Below are positions 33,507-45,594 of a stretch of DNA of 64,000 nucleotides, in pieces. The notes beneath the pieces are model-generated. The model had not been told where the DNA came from, did no database searches, and worked only from the letters and a program-made list of their open reading frames with translations. Position numbers and translations under genes: made by a program. This DNA comes from Rosa chinensis (Eukaryota > Streptophyta > Magnoliopsida > Rosales > Rosaceae). Every line of letters begins with the position of its first letter. Position 1 is the first letter of the stretch. The stretch is from positions 87,706,398 through 87,770,397 of the forward strand of contig NC_037092.1 of assembly GCF_002994745.2 (NCBI RefSeq), read 5' to 3'.

Positions 33507-34171
33507 TATATATATATATGGTTCTCGGTGGTGGATGGCGGGAAGAAAAGAAGAGAGAATGTGGGACACGTGGCGGCCACTGATAGGAGGAAAGGAAAAA
33601 GAGAAAAAGAGGAAAAAAAAAAAGGGAAGGAAATGATGAAGGACATGCACGTGGGGATCTTTTCCTTCCATGCTGATGCTGACGTCATCAGCAAATGCCA
33701 TTTTTGTTTTTCTTTTCCCTTTTTTTTTTTTCCTTCCTATTTCTTTTCTTTTCTTCTTTCTTCTCAATGCATTTCCGCAAATACTTTCGGAAGCAATTAG
33801 ATTCCGCTCCCTTGATGGAGTTGAACATGTTGACCCGCTTTGACCATTTCGTCCTTTTGTCAGAAATTTAATTTTGCTCAATTTTCCATCATTTTTCTCT
33901 CGACTTCCACAATTCCGCTTATTTCCTACACAACAAATAAAATTGGATTAACTACATTATAATTGGCTCAAGTATTAGCTTATTTATAGTGTTTTGGATA
34001 CAATTACATGCATAAAAATGCGTGTAATCACGCGTCCGGCTAACTCTAGCGACTGTAAGCTACGAAAGCAAAGCGATTTTGTATGTAGATCAAATCCAAA
34101 CCCCCGAAAATTCTCAGATCGTCATCCTTAATGCTCGCATCATTTTCATCCTTGAAAAAAATATCTTCAGC
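33507..34171. other. Intergenic DNA with a minus-strand reading stub
   Basis: Pyrimidine-rich tracts (33700-33760) and a TGACGTCA palindrome near 33680. At the right edge a minus-strand frame (DIFFKDENDASIKDDDLRIF, then GGLDLIYIQNRFAFVAYSR and stop) runs into the solo LTR. Not recognised. Confidence 0.35.
34167..34171. repeat. Target site duplication TCAGC (left)
   Basis: Matches TCAGC at 36792-36796 on the other side of the solo LTR. Confidence 0.95.
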
Positions 34172-36791
34172 TGATAGGGTCCGCCCCGGATTCCACCCTG
34201 GAATCCGAAGTGGCCCCGCGGGACCCACCTTTAAAGAAGGTTTACCAAAAATTTCGGCATAACCTCCCTTAAAAATGGGCAACCCAAAACCTGTAGAATT
34301 TCAATTTCACTTCTAAACAACCCTCCCAAAACTCCTGGAGCCACCCTGCTCCCAAAACCGCACAACTTCACAATCTAGAGTATCAAATTATCCCATTAAC
34401 ACAAATTACAACAACGTCATAGGTTACAATATTTATACAAAAATCTCAAGGTTATCAGAGCAATCTAGAACCGAAAGAACAACGATACACATAGTAGGTT
34501 AGCAAGTAACCTACGAGGGATAGATGACAGCGGTGGTGCTAAGCCTCAACTCCTAAAGCCGAACAGCTACACTGCGAACTGGGCATTTGAAACCGAAGGG
34601 CCCAGGGGAAAGTACACGAAAAACGAACATTAGCGTGAGTGGACAAAAAAATAAACAATTTTTTTAAAAAAAAAGGATTTTATACTTTCCCACATTCATT
34701 TCTTTAAAATAAATTCCGATGCATGCAATGATTAAGAAAAGACCGACTAGCCCCGCTAGTCAAGAACAACAACAAAAGAACATGGGGAAAATGGGTTCAC
34801 CATACGGGAATGGAGCCCCTCAGGCTCAACCTACCCTCGACTGCCACTCACACATAGATTGTGCGAGGAGGAGAACTAATAACCTCAACTTCCATTCACA
34901 CATAGATTGTGTGAGGAGGAGAATATCACCTCGACTACCACCCACGTGAGGAGGAGAAAGCTACCTCACTGCCACTCACAAACACAAAGTAAGTGAGGAG
35001 GAGACCTATTCACATGACCCACGTATGGTGAGGAAGAAGATCGTAGAGAGCCAATAAATCTGTATAGTTTCCCCACATATCTCACGAAATAAGAATCCAA
35101 GCGTATAAAGACGTGACCCCGCACGCCAAGATCATCTCAAATTCAAAATAAATAGGCAGAAATAATATTATTCGTAAACCGGAACAAAATCCATTTCCAA
35201 AATCAACAACAAGGCATTCTCAATGCCAAAACCGAAGTCGATATAAAAAGAGGAAATACAACTCCATCGAAATCCCATTTTGAAACTCCTTTAAAAGTCT
35301 CAAATCGAAATAAAATATAATTAGAGAATAATTCCGGAAATCACCTCGGAAATAAGATAATTTCACCATTAAGATTTTAACTCAAAAGCAATTTCGGAAA
35401 CGAATCAATACTCAAAGTATTAATATGAGATAATACGAAATCAATTTATAATCTCATACTCGAAATGTAAATTGATGAATAAATAGAGCATATTTTTTTA
35501 AAATAATGCATGCATCAATTACTTAAAAACAAAAGTCCACTCACGATATACGGCTAACGTGGTATCCAAGCGTAAGGATCCTCGTCGACCGATAGGTCGG
35601 TATCACGTCCTGTACACAATTATAATCCGTAAACAACAATTTGATAAATATTTACGATAATCAATAATTAATCTCAAAACCCATAACCTCAACTTCTCCA
35701 ATCCTCTTCCACACCCAATCAAACTTCACCATTAAAATCCATCCGTCGGTTAATGTATTCCATATCGGAACAAGGGAAATCCGAAGGTCGGATTCCCACA
35801 ATTCAACAACCGAAACTCCCAAACTTCGGAAATTCATAAACCATGTCAAACTTCTCCCAAAATTAACCAAAATCACATATTTAACCTCTACAACAATTAT
35901 AGAATTTAATAAGCTAAAAATTGAAATTAAAAAGCCCCCTACGCGCCTCCACGCGCAACCTACAGTGACGGCGCGTGGGGCCCACGCGCCGACGGCCATC
36001 ACCTCCGATGGCCACCAAATTTCGGCAGCAACTACTACTCAACACGCCCAATCTTTTTCTCAACTACAACACAATCTAATTTTACCTTGAAACAGTCGAA
36101 ATCAACCGGTGAAGAAAACCCAGAAATTCCAAACCCTAGGTTGTCGATTCTGCCTCTACACGGCAAATTGGAATGCAAGGCCTTAGGGGAAATGATCTCC
36201 GTCGAAAACCGAGCCTTCGACGCAGGTTTGGTGGCCGGAGACGGCCAGAAACGAAAGAACTGCCGGAAAACCCCAATCTGCTACAGTTTGCTTCTCGCCG
36301 TCGATTCTCGTTTCTCCAGCCAAATTGGCGTGACTCACGGGTACTAGCGTGAAGAGGGGGAGTAGGCGCGCCGGTGATGATCGGTGACCCGTCCCCAGGT
36401 GGCCGGACGGCCGGGAATTGAGAGGAGGAAGATAGAGGCCGAAAGGGAAAGAGGGAGAGATCGGGGGAAAGAGAGAGAAAGGGTGGGTTTCCGATTTTGG
36501 AAACCTACCACAGTAAAATTTCTATATATATAAATTTATCATGAACAGTAACTTCCTTATTTCGCTCATAACTTTCTCATACGAACTCCGATTTTTACGC
36601 ACCACATATGCACGTGCTCGGTTTAACGTCCTCTACAACTTCCATGAAGGAAATTTTCTCAAATTTTGACCCGAACAAAAAGTCGACTTTTAGGGCCACT
36701 AAACGTACTGAAACGATAGTAAAAGTGAAAATAAAAGTCGTTTACCGTCCAAATGGCTAGTAAACGAGTAATTGAGATACGAGACGTTACA
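34172..36791 (-). mobile_element. Solo LTR of the same 2.6-kb family
   Basis: A 2620-bp LTR in reverse orientation: the plus strand starts TGATAGGGTCCGCCCC and ends GAGACGTTACA. It is homologous to 18688-21308 at both ends and in many internal blocks, yet clearly diverged, and it is flanked by TCAGC. No internal region remains, as expected after recombination between two LTRs of one element. The TATA-like stretch (about 36520-36535, minus) and the GACTAGC-GGG-GCTAGTC hairpin (34744-34760) are conserved. Where the intact LTR has further hairpins, this one has a tandem repeat. Confidence 0.93.
34844..35043. repeat. Tandem repeat inside the solo LTR, about 40-50 bp x 5
   Basis: Units contain cactcacacatagattgtg then gaggaggaga, with decay toward the right. 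The intact LTR at 18688 lacks this array. Confidence 0.75.
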
Positions 36792-36796
36792 TCAGC

Positions 36797-37270
36797 AAAC
36801 CTCCAACCATGATCGCAACAACGGATGATGATTCATAAAGCTATGCACCCTGGAGCCGTGGTGAGCGAGGTTACAGAGGCCAAACATGGACGATGTCTCT
36901 GAGAAGATTCAGTCTTCAATCTGGTTTTGAGAGAGCAAGCTAGGTTATATTTTGGTAAAGTGATCGACAGTGTCAAGATTCTTGCATGTTATGGATCACT
37001 ACCACATATATAGGCATTAGATACCATTTGTTGCCCACTTATGCAAATATGGTGAGTTCACAAGTGAATTTGCACACCATTGTTTGTTTTGGTGTTATAT
37101 TTTACTAACCATTGTTTGTTTTGGAGTCATATTTTACTAATTAAATAGTAGTGAATTTGCACACCATTGTTTGCTTTGGTGTTATGTTTTACTAAATAGT
37201 AGACCGCACTACCTTCGTATCCAATATAATACTCCATTCAATCCTCAGCTAAGTAACAGAACGCTGAATA
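36797..37270. other. Flank with short direct repeats
   Basis: The motif caccattgtttg(t/c)tttggtgttat(a/g)ttttacta is repeated at about 37075-37195. The empty-site junction of the solo LTR lies at 36792-36796. Confidence 0.5.
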
Positions 37271-37700
37271 GTGAACACTACAGCAGCAACAACAACAACA
37301 ACAAAACACACACACACTTGTTCTCTCGTCCTTCTGGGTTTTGAGATATCTTCTGCGAGTTCCTTCCTCTTTCTTCTTCGCACAAATAAATCCAACAAGT
37401 CATGGCCGGCGCCATTGCAAGTCGATCTGCGATTCTTCTTTTGGTCGAAACCAACTCAGATCCAAAATCTCTTCTCATAAGAGTGGATCTTGCAATCGAT
37501 CTGGCTATTCAATTTGTTCAATATTTTCAACCAATGAAACCCAGTCTCATTTCAACAAAATCCTCCGTGCAGATCTGAATAGTGTCTTCAACCAAGCCGA
37601 CATGTCGTCAGTCTCCGTCTCATGTATTGCATGGCAATGCAACTGATTTGTTAAGGTTCATAACTTCTATCTCTCCTTTCTTTAATACATATATGTTTCT
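37271..37700 (+). other. Possible transcript start with short frame (37402-37578)
   Basis: A CAA/CA-rich leader is followed by ATG at 37402 and 58 codons (MAGAIASRSAILLLVETNSD...) to TGA at 37576-37578. The stretch up to about 37655 is GC-richer than its surroundings and looks like a first exon ending at a GT. No homologue is recognised. It may be the 5' exon of a long non-coding RNA or a broken gene. Confidence 0.25.
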
Positions 37701-39900
37701 TATTTAGATATGGGTTGTTTCTTTCCTTGATGTTCATGTGGGTTTGAGAAAGAAATTGTCTTTCCTTGAATTTAATTTTAGATTTATAAGTTCTAATTGT
37801 TTTCGGGTCAAATTGAATTTGTTCTCAATGTTTCTGATTATACTTCTCCCAATAATTGTTAATTTTTAATTTCACATGCTTAACTTCTGCTATTCATTGG
37901 AAGGTATAATTGGGATGGGCTACTAGATGGACGTGAGTTGGACACTGGAAGGTGGTTTTCTATAGTCCTTATTCTCATTTGCTTCTTGTGATTTGACTTG
38001 AGATGATAGTATGCTTTATACTTAAACCATTGAAATGCTTTCAACAGTATAACATCAATGACTTCTAAATATCAGTCAAGCAATATATAAGTTCAAGATT
38101 AAGGCATTATACTTTGAATATTAGACAGTAATTGGCATGCCTCTTGGAGCTGTGCTGCAACTGACCTAACCTCTTGCCAGTTAAAGATGGTGATTTAGCT
38201 AGTTATTTGAGATTTATGTTGTGTTTGTACGTTACTAGTTTTTCTATTTCTTGTGGTTTTGAGAATTTTAGTTGTATGCTTTACTAGAGTAGTTATCTCG
38301 AAGGTAGTGTTTGTACTTGAAAAAGCTAATCATCTACTCCTACATTCTTTATAATTGTATAACCTTTGTTTGATATCCTTGTAATTTTTCTTCTTTCTTC
38401 CTGTGTGTCTGTTTGGATAAACTTTTTAGTATTTAAGTAGTTATTTCTAGATTGTTTATGATTTTCAGGTTTAAGCATTCATTCGAAGCAACAGTTGATG
38501 ATTCTTATCACTTTGAAATTTTGAAATGGTAGAAGAGGTGATAACAAATGGTAGCAGCCCAAATGAGGTACTCCTTGATTCTTGCTCTGCTAGTAAAAGA
38601 TATTACATGACTTCTAGAACCATCTGCAAACACTTTTAAAGTTTAGAGTCCAACATGCTTTCTTTAATTAGCAAGTTACCTGAATAAGACTTGCTTCTAT
38701 TCAGGGTGATAACAAATTAAATGTGTCATGCACTTCTTAATTAGCAAGTTACCTGAACTATACTTGCTCCTATTCATGGTGATAACAAATGTGTCATAGA
38801 ATTGAAGGTACTTTACTTCCATTTCTTGAAGTCATTTTACATATAATTTGCAAGGACCTGTAAGCTCCTTTCCAGTTTCCATGTCAGTCAATAGTTGCAA
38901 ATTTCCGAGTAATCAGCTTATATGGATTTAGGTTCTACAGAGCACCTATGAATCAACATACTTCTGGAATAGTACACATGCTTTGTGAATAAATAAAGTA
39001 AATAAATGCTAGCCTAGTGTTTATGCAGCATCTCAGCAATGAAAAATTCTCCTGAAACAATAGTCTAATGTTTAGTTTATTTTATTTATGCATGATCTAA
39101 ACATCTTACAATGGTTTAATATGCAATATTTGATCATCTTACAATGGTTGGTTACTTCTCTTGTCCACGTTGAAATTGAAGGTGGAAGCTCATTCTAATG
39201 GTTTTAGTTAACCTATCATTCTATTGCTTTCTATTTAATCTAGTGGAGCTGTGTATTGAAGTTGGTGTTTTATTGGAAGCTTGAGCAATTTAACGATTTG
39301 TTGGTGCAGGAAAATCAAGGAGACTGATTTTGGTTTTGAGCTCTCCTTTGTTTGACTAGACTGCTATATTTTAGTACTATAGTTGCACTCGTATATTTGA
39401 AGTTTCATGTTCTAATATAACCTGTCAATTTTGTAGGTGCAGGCAAATGGTATGGCAGCATACTTTGTGACATTGACTATGTGTCTTGGCCCTTGGTGTG
39501 GCAAAATATACTTGCTTGACATACTTTCTCCATCAAATGGTATGGCAGAATATTACTTGTGCGACAGTTTCTTTTGGAGATCAGACATATATAAGGTAAT
39601 CGTATACCCATTTCCTTAAGCTTGTGTGTTCAGAATTTCAATTCTTCCACAACAAAAATTTTAGTTGATATTTCATATTACGGTTATGTAAGTCTTATAT
39701 ATTCTAAATATTCCTTTCATTTTATTTGATGTAGTCATCCATGGAGGAGAGGAGGAAATTGCAGATACCATGCCTAGAATTAAAACTGCCAAGAATTGTT
39801 ATTTTCACAAAATTGAATTTGTATATTAATTTTTTTTTTAATATGAAATATTGCAGTCACCATTTGCTAGGTAGTGTGTTTTCTGGTGATGGGGCCCACA
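37701..39900 (+). other. Intron-like DNA with exon-like islands
   Basis: Islands at about 38525-38568 (MVEEVITNGSSPNE then GT) and 39437-39596 (open, followed by GTAATC) could belong to the same transcript as 37271. The island at 39437 contains an internal repeat (aaatggtatggcag, twice). A 70-80 bp tandem duplication lies at 38660-38806 (ttaattagcaagttacctgaa twice). No product is recognised. Confidence 0.25.
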
Positions 39901-40640
39901 GTTTGGAAGTCACCAAAAAAGTGATAATGTCTTTTTGAGTCTTTGTCATGCTAGCAATGCCCACGCTTCCTTAATTAGTGTCTACAGGGGTGTCTATTGG
40001 TTTTACACACCAATCACGTTTGTCTTTTACTTCAATCCACACCATTCGCAATGGTGTTTTTTGTTCAGTTTTGTTGTAGTGGATGTTGGTCTATTGGGTG
40101 GGTTTCAAATACAATAAATAAACTATAAATTTGGTAGAAACTTTGGTTTTACTGTCATCACCCATTCTTTTCATCTGACCATAAACAGAAAAGCCATGTT
40201 TTTGCTGAACAAGACAGGTATTTGGAGGCAAAACCCGTAAATATTTGTAACCAAACACTGCCCAGCCTTGCAATTATGAATCATTTAATAAAGTGTCCCC
40301 ATTGTGCCACCGAAAACTCACTGATCAAATTAGACAGTGCAAAGCTATTCAACATTCGCACCAATTCCGAATAGTGGCCAAAATTGGTGTCCTATGAGCC
40401 GTTTTGTAGTAGTGTCTGTTGTCTGAATATTCACTAAAACACACGTTTTTCATTTTGAATAAAAGGGTGACAGTCAAACAACATATTAACATTGTTAGCT
40501 CAAGATAGAAAAGTACCTATAATTTTCATTCATCTAAAACCTAAAAGGTTGTCATATTCAGACCACAATAATAAGAAAATTATGTTGTCTGAATATAGAT
40601 TTTTGAAATTTTCATTACAACAGAAAGTCTTTTTAGTGAG
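39901..40640. mobile_element. CACTA-like terminal sequence
   Basis: The stretch 40384-40402 (gagccgttttgtagtagtg) is the reverse complement of CACTACTACAAAACGGCTC, the classic CACTA transposon end. An opposite end was not found to the left, so this may be a broken element or the edge of the repeat array to the right. Confidence 0.4.
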
Positions 40641-41193
40641 CAAGTTTTTTGTGAGGAATTTATTTTCCTTAGTAAATGTCACTTTTTACGAGAAATATGT
40701 TGATTCCTTACTAAATGTCATTAGGTTTTCTGCGAGAAACATATTTTCCTCACTATACACCACTTTTAGGTTTTCTATGAGAAACATATTTTCCTCACTA
40801 TACACCACTTTCTACGATGAATATTTCAGTTCATCACTAAAGGTGACCATAATTTGGTCTCCTAAATCATCATCTTATTAGCAAGGAAATAGGAGACTTC
40901 AGTGAGGAATTTTTTCATCGCGAAAAAGACATTCAAGGAGAAAATAACGATTTCGTCGTTATTAGTTTGGCGGAAAATTATATAAAACCAGCCAAATTCA
41001 ACGACAACAAAACTATGGTTTCCTCGCTAACACTCCATGTTTTGCGAGGAACTATTTCCTCGTCAAAAGAAACATTTAGCGAGGGAAATACACTTTCCTC
41101 GTTATTTGTTTGGCGGAAAATTATGTAAAACTCACCAAATCTAGTAGCGACAAAACTATAGGTTCCTTGCTAAATGTCAATGTTCAACGAGGA

Positions 41194-42017
41194 AACATTT
41201 GGTTGCCAAAAGATGTAGTGTGCGAGGAAATAATTAAATCGTCGCTATAATTTTGGTGGGAAGTTTTCTCAAACCTACCAAATTGTATGGCGATGGAAGT
41301 ATGATTTCCTCGCTAAAAGATGACTTTTAATGATGAACGATTTTCTCGCCAAAAGCGGACTTTTATCAATGAACGATTTCCTCGCTAAAATTTCTATTTT
41401 AGCGATGAATTATTTTCTCGCTAATGATGCATTTAGCAAGAAATTAATAATTTCGATGCAATAGTTTTGGCATAAGGTTTTTTGAACCTACCAAATTTAA
41501 TTGCGATGAAATACGTCTTCCTCGCTAAATTTATTATTTTATCAAGGAAATAATTAAGTCGTCGCTATAGTTTTGGTAGAAAGTTTTCTCAAACCTGCAA
41601 AATTGTATGGCGACGAAAATATGATTTCCTCGCTAAGAGATGACTTTTATAGAGAATGATTTCCTCACTAAAAATTTTTTAGTAATAAATAATTTTCTTG
41701 CCTTTGATACACTTAGCGATATATTAATAATTTCAACTCAATGGCTGGAAGTTTTTTGAACCGCCAAATTTAATAGCAGTGAAATTAAGTCTTCTTCACT
41801 AAAGATATTATATAATTAAAGAAAGACATATTCTTGCCGTTAGTACATTTAATGACCAACTAATTATTTTGTCATTGTGTCTAGAGTTATATACACAATT
41901 CCTATCCAGAGCGAGGTTAGGATTTAGGGTCACTTTTCGATCGCATATACATATCTCAACCGTTTAATTTTTAGGTACTAATAGATAGATCATCTATGCA
42001 AAAGATCATCTTTTGAC
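41194..42017. repeat. 824-bp tandem duplication, copy 1
   Basis: Starts aacatttggttgcc. It matches 42018-42841 over its whole length with a few substitutions and small indels. Both copies end in part of a foldback MITE arm (gagcgaggttagg...). Confidence 0.9.
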
Positions 42018-42841
42018 AACATTTGGTTGCCAAAATATGTAGTGTGCGAGGAAATAATTAAATCGTCGCTATAGTTTTGGTGGGAAGTTTTCTCAAACCT
42101 GCCAAATTGTATGGCGATGGAAGTATGATTTCCTCGCTAAAAGATGGCTTTTAATGATGAACGATTTTCTTGCCAAAAGCGGACTTTTATCGATGAACGA
42201 TTTCCTCGCTAAAATTTTCTATTTTAGCGATGAATTATTTTCTCGCTAATGATGCATTTAGCAAGAAATTAATAATTTCGATGCAATAGTTTTGGCATAA
42301 GGTTTTTTGAACCTACCAAATTTAATTGCGATGAAATAAGTCTTCCTCGCTAAATTTATTATTTTATCAAGGAAATAATTAAGTCGTCGCTATAGTTTTG
42401 GTAGAAAGTTCTCTCAAACCTGCAAAATTGTATGGAGACGAAAATATATTTCCTCGCTAAGAGATGACTTTTATAGAGAATGATTTCCTCACTAAAAATT
42501 TTTCAGTGATAAATAATTTTCATGCCTTTGATTCACTTAGCGATATATTAATAATTTCAACTCAATGGCTGGAAGTTTTTTGAACCGCCAAATTTAATAG
42601 CAGTGAAATTAAGTCTTCTTCACTAAAGATATTATATAATTAAAGAAAGACATGTTCTTGCCGTTAGTACATTTAATGACCAACTAATTATTTTGTCATT
42701 GTGTCTAGAGTTATATATACAATTCCTTTCCAGAGCGAGGTTAGGATTTATGGTCACTTTTCGATCGCATATACATATCTCAACCGTTTAATTTTTAGGT
42801 ACTAATGGATAGATCATCTATGCAAAATTTCAACGAAATTG
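42018..42841. repeat. 824-bp tandem duplication, copy 2
   Basis: Begins aacatttggttgcc after gac. The right end merges into the complete foldback MITE at 42731. Confidence 0.9.
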
Positions 42842-43057
42842 ATGGTTTTTAAGGTATCTAACTCGCTTAAACCAATGGACGAACTGAATCTGTCAAACCT
42901 AAACCATACTAGATTTAAGGCAGTTATCAATGCTTTAACGACCATCAATTTAGCTAAAATTTTGCAGAGATGATCTATACATTAGTATCTAGAAACTGAA
43001 CGGTTGAGATGTGGATATGCGATCGAAAAGTGACCATAAACCCTAACCTCGCTCTGA
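42731..43057. mobile_element. Foldback MITE 1
   Basis: Arms 42731-42857 and 42931-43057 are inverted copies (cagagcgaggttagg ... and its complement). They enclose a 73-bp loop. A partial left arm also exists in the upstream duplication copy (about 41910-42000). It is related to the foldback at 43518. Confidence 0.8.
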
Positions 43058-43088
43058 AATTTCAAAGCGAGGCCTCGCTCTAGATAGG

Positions 43089-43091
<3 letters not shown>

Positions 43092-43126
<35 letters not shown>
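43092..43126. repeat. (AC)n microsatellite
   Basis: About 17 AC units in a row between two MITEs. Confidence 0.95.
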
Positions 43127-43130
<4 letters not shown>

Positions 43131-43134
43131 GAAG

Positions 43135-43498
43135 CCGTTCCAAAGAGGATGTCCGTACTGTTGTTAAAATGCAAACATCGACGCTACAACTCGGCTAGGG
43201 GAACGACGGAGCGGCGGGGCTTGCTGGATAGACGCCAGGGATCAGACGGAGCGGTTTGCAGTCGGTGGAGTCGCTGGCGAAAGGGTTGTAGCTTGCTGCA
43301 GAAAACCTGCAGTATGTTGTAGGTCGGGTTGCTGCCCAGAACCTACAACCCCGACCTCCTCCGACTTCGAACGCTGCCCAGAACAGTCCGAAATGCCTCC
43401 TTCCTCCCTCCAGCAAGCCGCACTCCACCTGTAATTCCTTAGCTGCGTCGACGTCCACACTTTAGCGAAGTGCAAATGTCCGCTTCAGAATGGGCCCG
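43135..43498 (-). mobile_element. MITE, family member 2 (opposite orientation to 33174)
   Basis: The right terminus (cactttagcgaagtgcaaat, then gtccgc and gggcccg) and GC-rich centre match the 33174-33506 element in reverse complement. The palindrome in its terminal repeats has decayed more than in member 1. Confidence 0.7.
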
Positions 43499-43517
43499 TA
43501 TATATATGTATATATAT

Positions 43518-43870
43518 AGGGCCCTTTCATTAAGTGGTCCATTTTTGATCGCATTTCAGCATCTCGACCATTATATTCAGTTTTTAGGTTCTAATGTATA
43601 GATCACTTTTACAAATTTTCAGCTAAACTGATGATCGTTAAGGTAACAAACTTATGTCCAACTTGTACCGTTGATGTTTATAGCTGTAAATTGTAGTTAT
43701 GAATCCCTTAATGATTATCAATTTGGTTGAAAATTTACAAAGATGATCTACTCATATAGACCTAAAAACTGAACGGTTGAGATGTGAATATGTGATAAAA
43801 AAAAAGTGGCTCTAATAAACAATCCCTTAAAATAGCCAAAAAAGAGGGATCCCTCGCTAGAAGGGCCGTG
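43518..43870. mobile_element. Foldback MITE 2
   Basis: Arms at about 43530-43645 and 43717-43812 are inverted copies (ttttgatcgcatttcagcat / gttgagatgtgaatatgtga), with outer ends agggccctt / aagggccgt. Same family as foldback MITE 1. Confidence 0.7.
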
Positions 43871-44963
43871 TGTGTGTGTGTCTATTTATTTATATTTGAA
43901 TAACTTATTATCACTCCCCAATTCCTTCCCATTGATCTTCCACTCGCTTTGCATACTTAACGTTTCCACTAAGGGACTCTTCTTTATTCATATTACTGTA
44001 TTATACATGACTTACTATGTCATTCCAATTGAAGTGCTCTAGTTTTATAACACTCATTTAAGATGTAGAACTTCGAAGAAAAGTAGACAATGGATCACAC
44101 AATGTTCAATATGTTCATCTTGATAATTCATGATATTAACAACTAAATGGTACTCAATTTAGCTTAAAATTTACAAAGATGATCTAGAAGTGATGTCTTA
44201 AGATTAAACTATTCAGATCATCGAAATAAAATTTCCATAGAAAATCTTGCACCAGACCCTAAATTTTTGATAATACAATACCTTCTTCAAATTAAAAATC
44301 ATTTAGTTAGCCATTATCATGACTTAAGCCAACAACCCCTAAACCCTAAACCACAAACCCTGAATTAAAGCGGGCTTTCAAAAACCTAAATAAAATTAAA
44401 AGCTAAACATTTAAAAGTTCTAAGCAACAATCAAAACAGAAACGCCCGTTTGCAAAAGTGAAAAATCAAATAAAATTAGACACTGCCAAAAAACCCCAAT
44501 TCTCTCTCTCTCTCTCTACCTAGAGGCTCTGCACTGTCGGAAGGTCAAGCCGCCATTAATTTTGGTGAGATCCAAGCATGGTAATTGTACGAGAAGCTCT
44601 AACTAGGTGGAGGTCCTGACCCCTGATGGATGTCCTTCCCACTTCTTCAAAAGTGCTTGGACCCTTTAGAATTTGGGTTGTGCAATCAAATTAGGGCTTG
44701 AATTCTATACTCTGATTGCTGTGAATTTCATACTTTAGGGTCTTGGGACAAGGTAAATTCTAATAATTCACCTTCCTCTCATTAATTTCTTCTGGAAAAA
44801 TTAAGGTTTTGTTTTGACGAGACTCCGTAGATATTAACCTACAACGGATCGCTCCGACTTTTAGATAAGTCAAGATCTGACAAAATTTGTTTCATAGGTT
44901 TTCTTTTCCCCAATTTGAATTGAATTATTAATTGATGTTGGTTCTATTTTGATTTTGTTCTAG
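43871..44963. other. Region upstream of the IF-2 fragment, no gene seen
   Basis: (CT)n at 44503-44518, then 5'-UTR-like sequence up to a TTCTAG acceptor at 44958-44963. No frame is recognised. Confidence 0.4.
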
Positions 44964-45112
44964 TGAGTGCCCCAAAGCCAGGAGCTGTTGAGAGCAGGTC
45001 AATCCAAGGAACAAATAGACAAGGATAGAGCTAATCCAGAACGAGTCATGCAAGAGCTTTCTTCAATTGGTCTAATGCCGGAGGTCACGGTGGTGATGTC
45101 TCAATAGTCTAG
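44964..45112 (+). pseudogene. Organellar translation initiation factor IF-2 fragment, exon A
   Basis: After the TTCTAG acceptor the frame reads ...DKDRANPERVMQELSSIGLM-PE, the GTPase-domain segment found in chloroplast and bacterial IF-2. One base is missing just after PE (GAGGTCACGG where a tryptophan-containing DWGGD motif is expected). Past that point the other frame gives GGDVSIV and then TAG where CAG (Gln) is expected, followed by a GT donor at 45113. The first 15 codons or so do not resemble IF-2. The reading continues at 53817 across an intron that now contains the LTR element. It cannot make a working factor. Confidence 0.75.
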
Positions 45113-45194
45113 GTATGTTATTTCTTGAGTGGAGGAACTTTACATACATATTTTGTTTATGCCTTATACTTTTCTTCTGAGCCAATCTTCTGTG

Positions 45195-45199
45195 TCTTT
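45195..45199. repeat. Target site duplication TCTTT (left)
   Basis: Matches TCTTT at 53809-53813. Confidence 0.9.
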
Positions 45200-45583
45200 T
45201 GCTTCAGTGTAAGAAGCGGGGTTGTCATGAGAGCTTCCACCTCCGATATCCATACCTGCCAACCATGAACAGAGGTCAGAGGGAAGACCGGACTAGCCGG
45301 CCTTCGACCTTCCGATGCCTAAGTTAGATACATGTAAGAATGTAGACTAGGTAGGAGTAAATGGAGAGTGGTGGCTTACCTTGAATGAGTAAGAGAGACA
45401 TGTATTTATAGTATAGGGATGGGCTTGTCACCTCTTTATTTTCAATGTGGGACTACCTGTGGTCCACTCAATACCACTAGTGTATGGTATCGGCATCATG
45501 TTTGGGCGTTATCAGCATTACTTTAAGTGGCTAATGAGCCTTGTGCTTCCGATACTTGTGCCTTAAATGTATCTATACTAACA
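45200..45583 (-). repeat. 3' LTR of the repeat-rich element
   Basis: Plus strand runs TGCTTCAGTGTAAG ... CTATACTAACA. Matches 53426-53808 throughout with scattered substitutions. Confidence 0.9.
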
Positions 45584-45594
45584 AGTCCCCGATC
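45584..45594 (-). promoter_or_regulatory. Polypurine tract of the repeat-rich element
   Basis: Minus strand GATCGGGGACT directly before the LTR terminus TGTTAG. Confidence 0.55.

Larger units (their letters stand above)
40641..42841. repeat. CACTA-like subterminal array (ttcctcgctaaa repeats)
   Basis: Repeats of gaggaaat / atttcctcgctaa occur in both orientations. A longer motif (ttttgg(c/t)(a/g)gaaa.. then ..accaaatt, itself weakly inverted) recurs at about 40965, 41108, 41251, 41465, 41570 and 41741. The spacing is about 105-215 bp. Such short bidirectional subterminal repeats are typical transposase binding regions of CACTA elements. No transposase gene is present. Confidence 0.6.

Noticed and set aside
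40492..40881. 129-codon open stretch
   Set aside because: It consists of repeated words of the CACTA-like array; the peptide is just the repeat translated.
44335..44365. Telomere-like ccctaaaccctaaacc
   Set aside because: Only about two units, too short for an interstitial telomere or a diagnostic telo-box.
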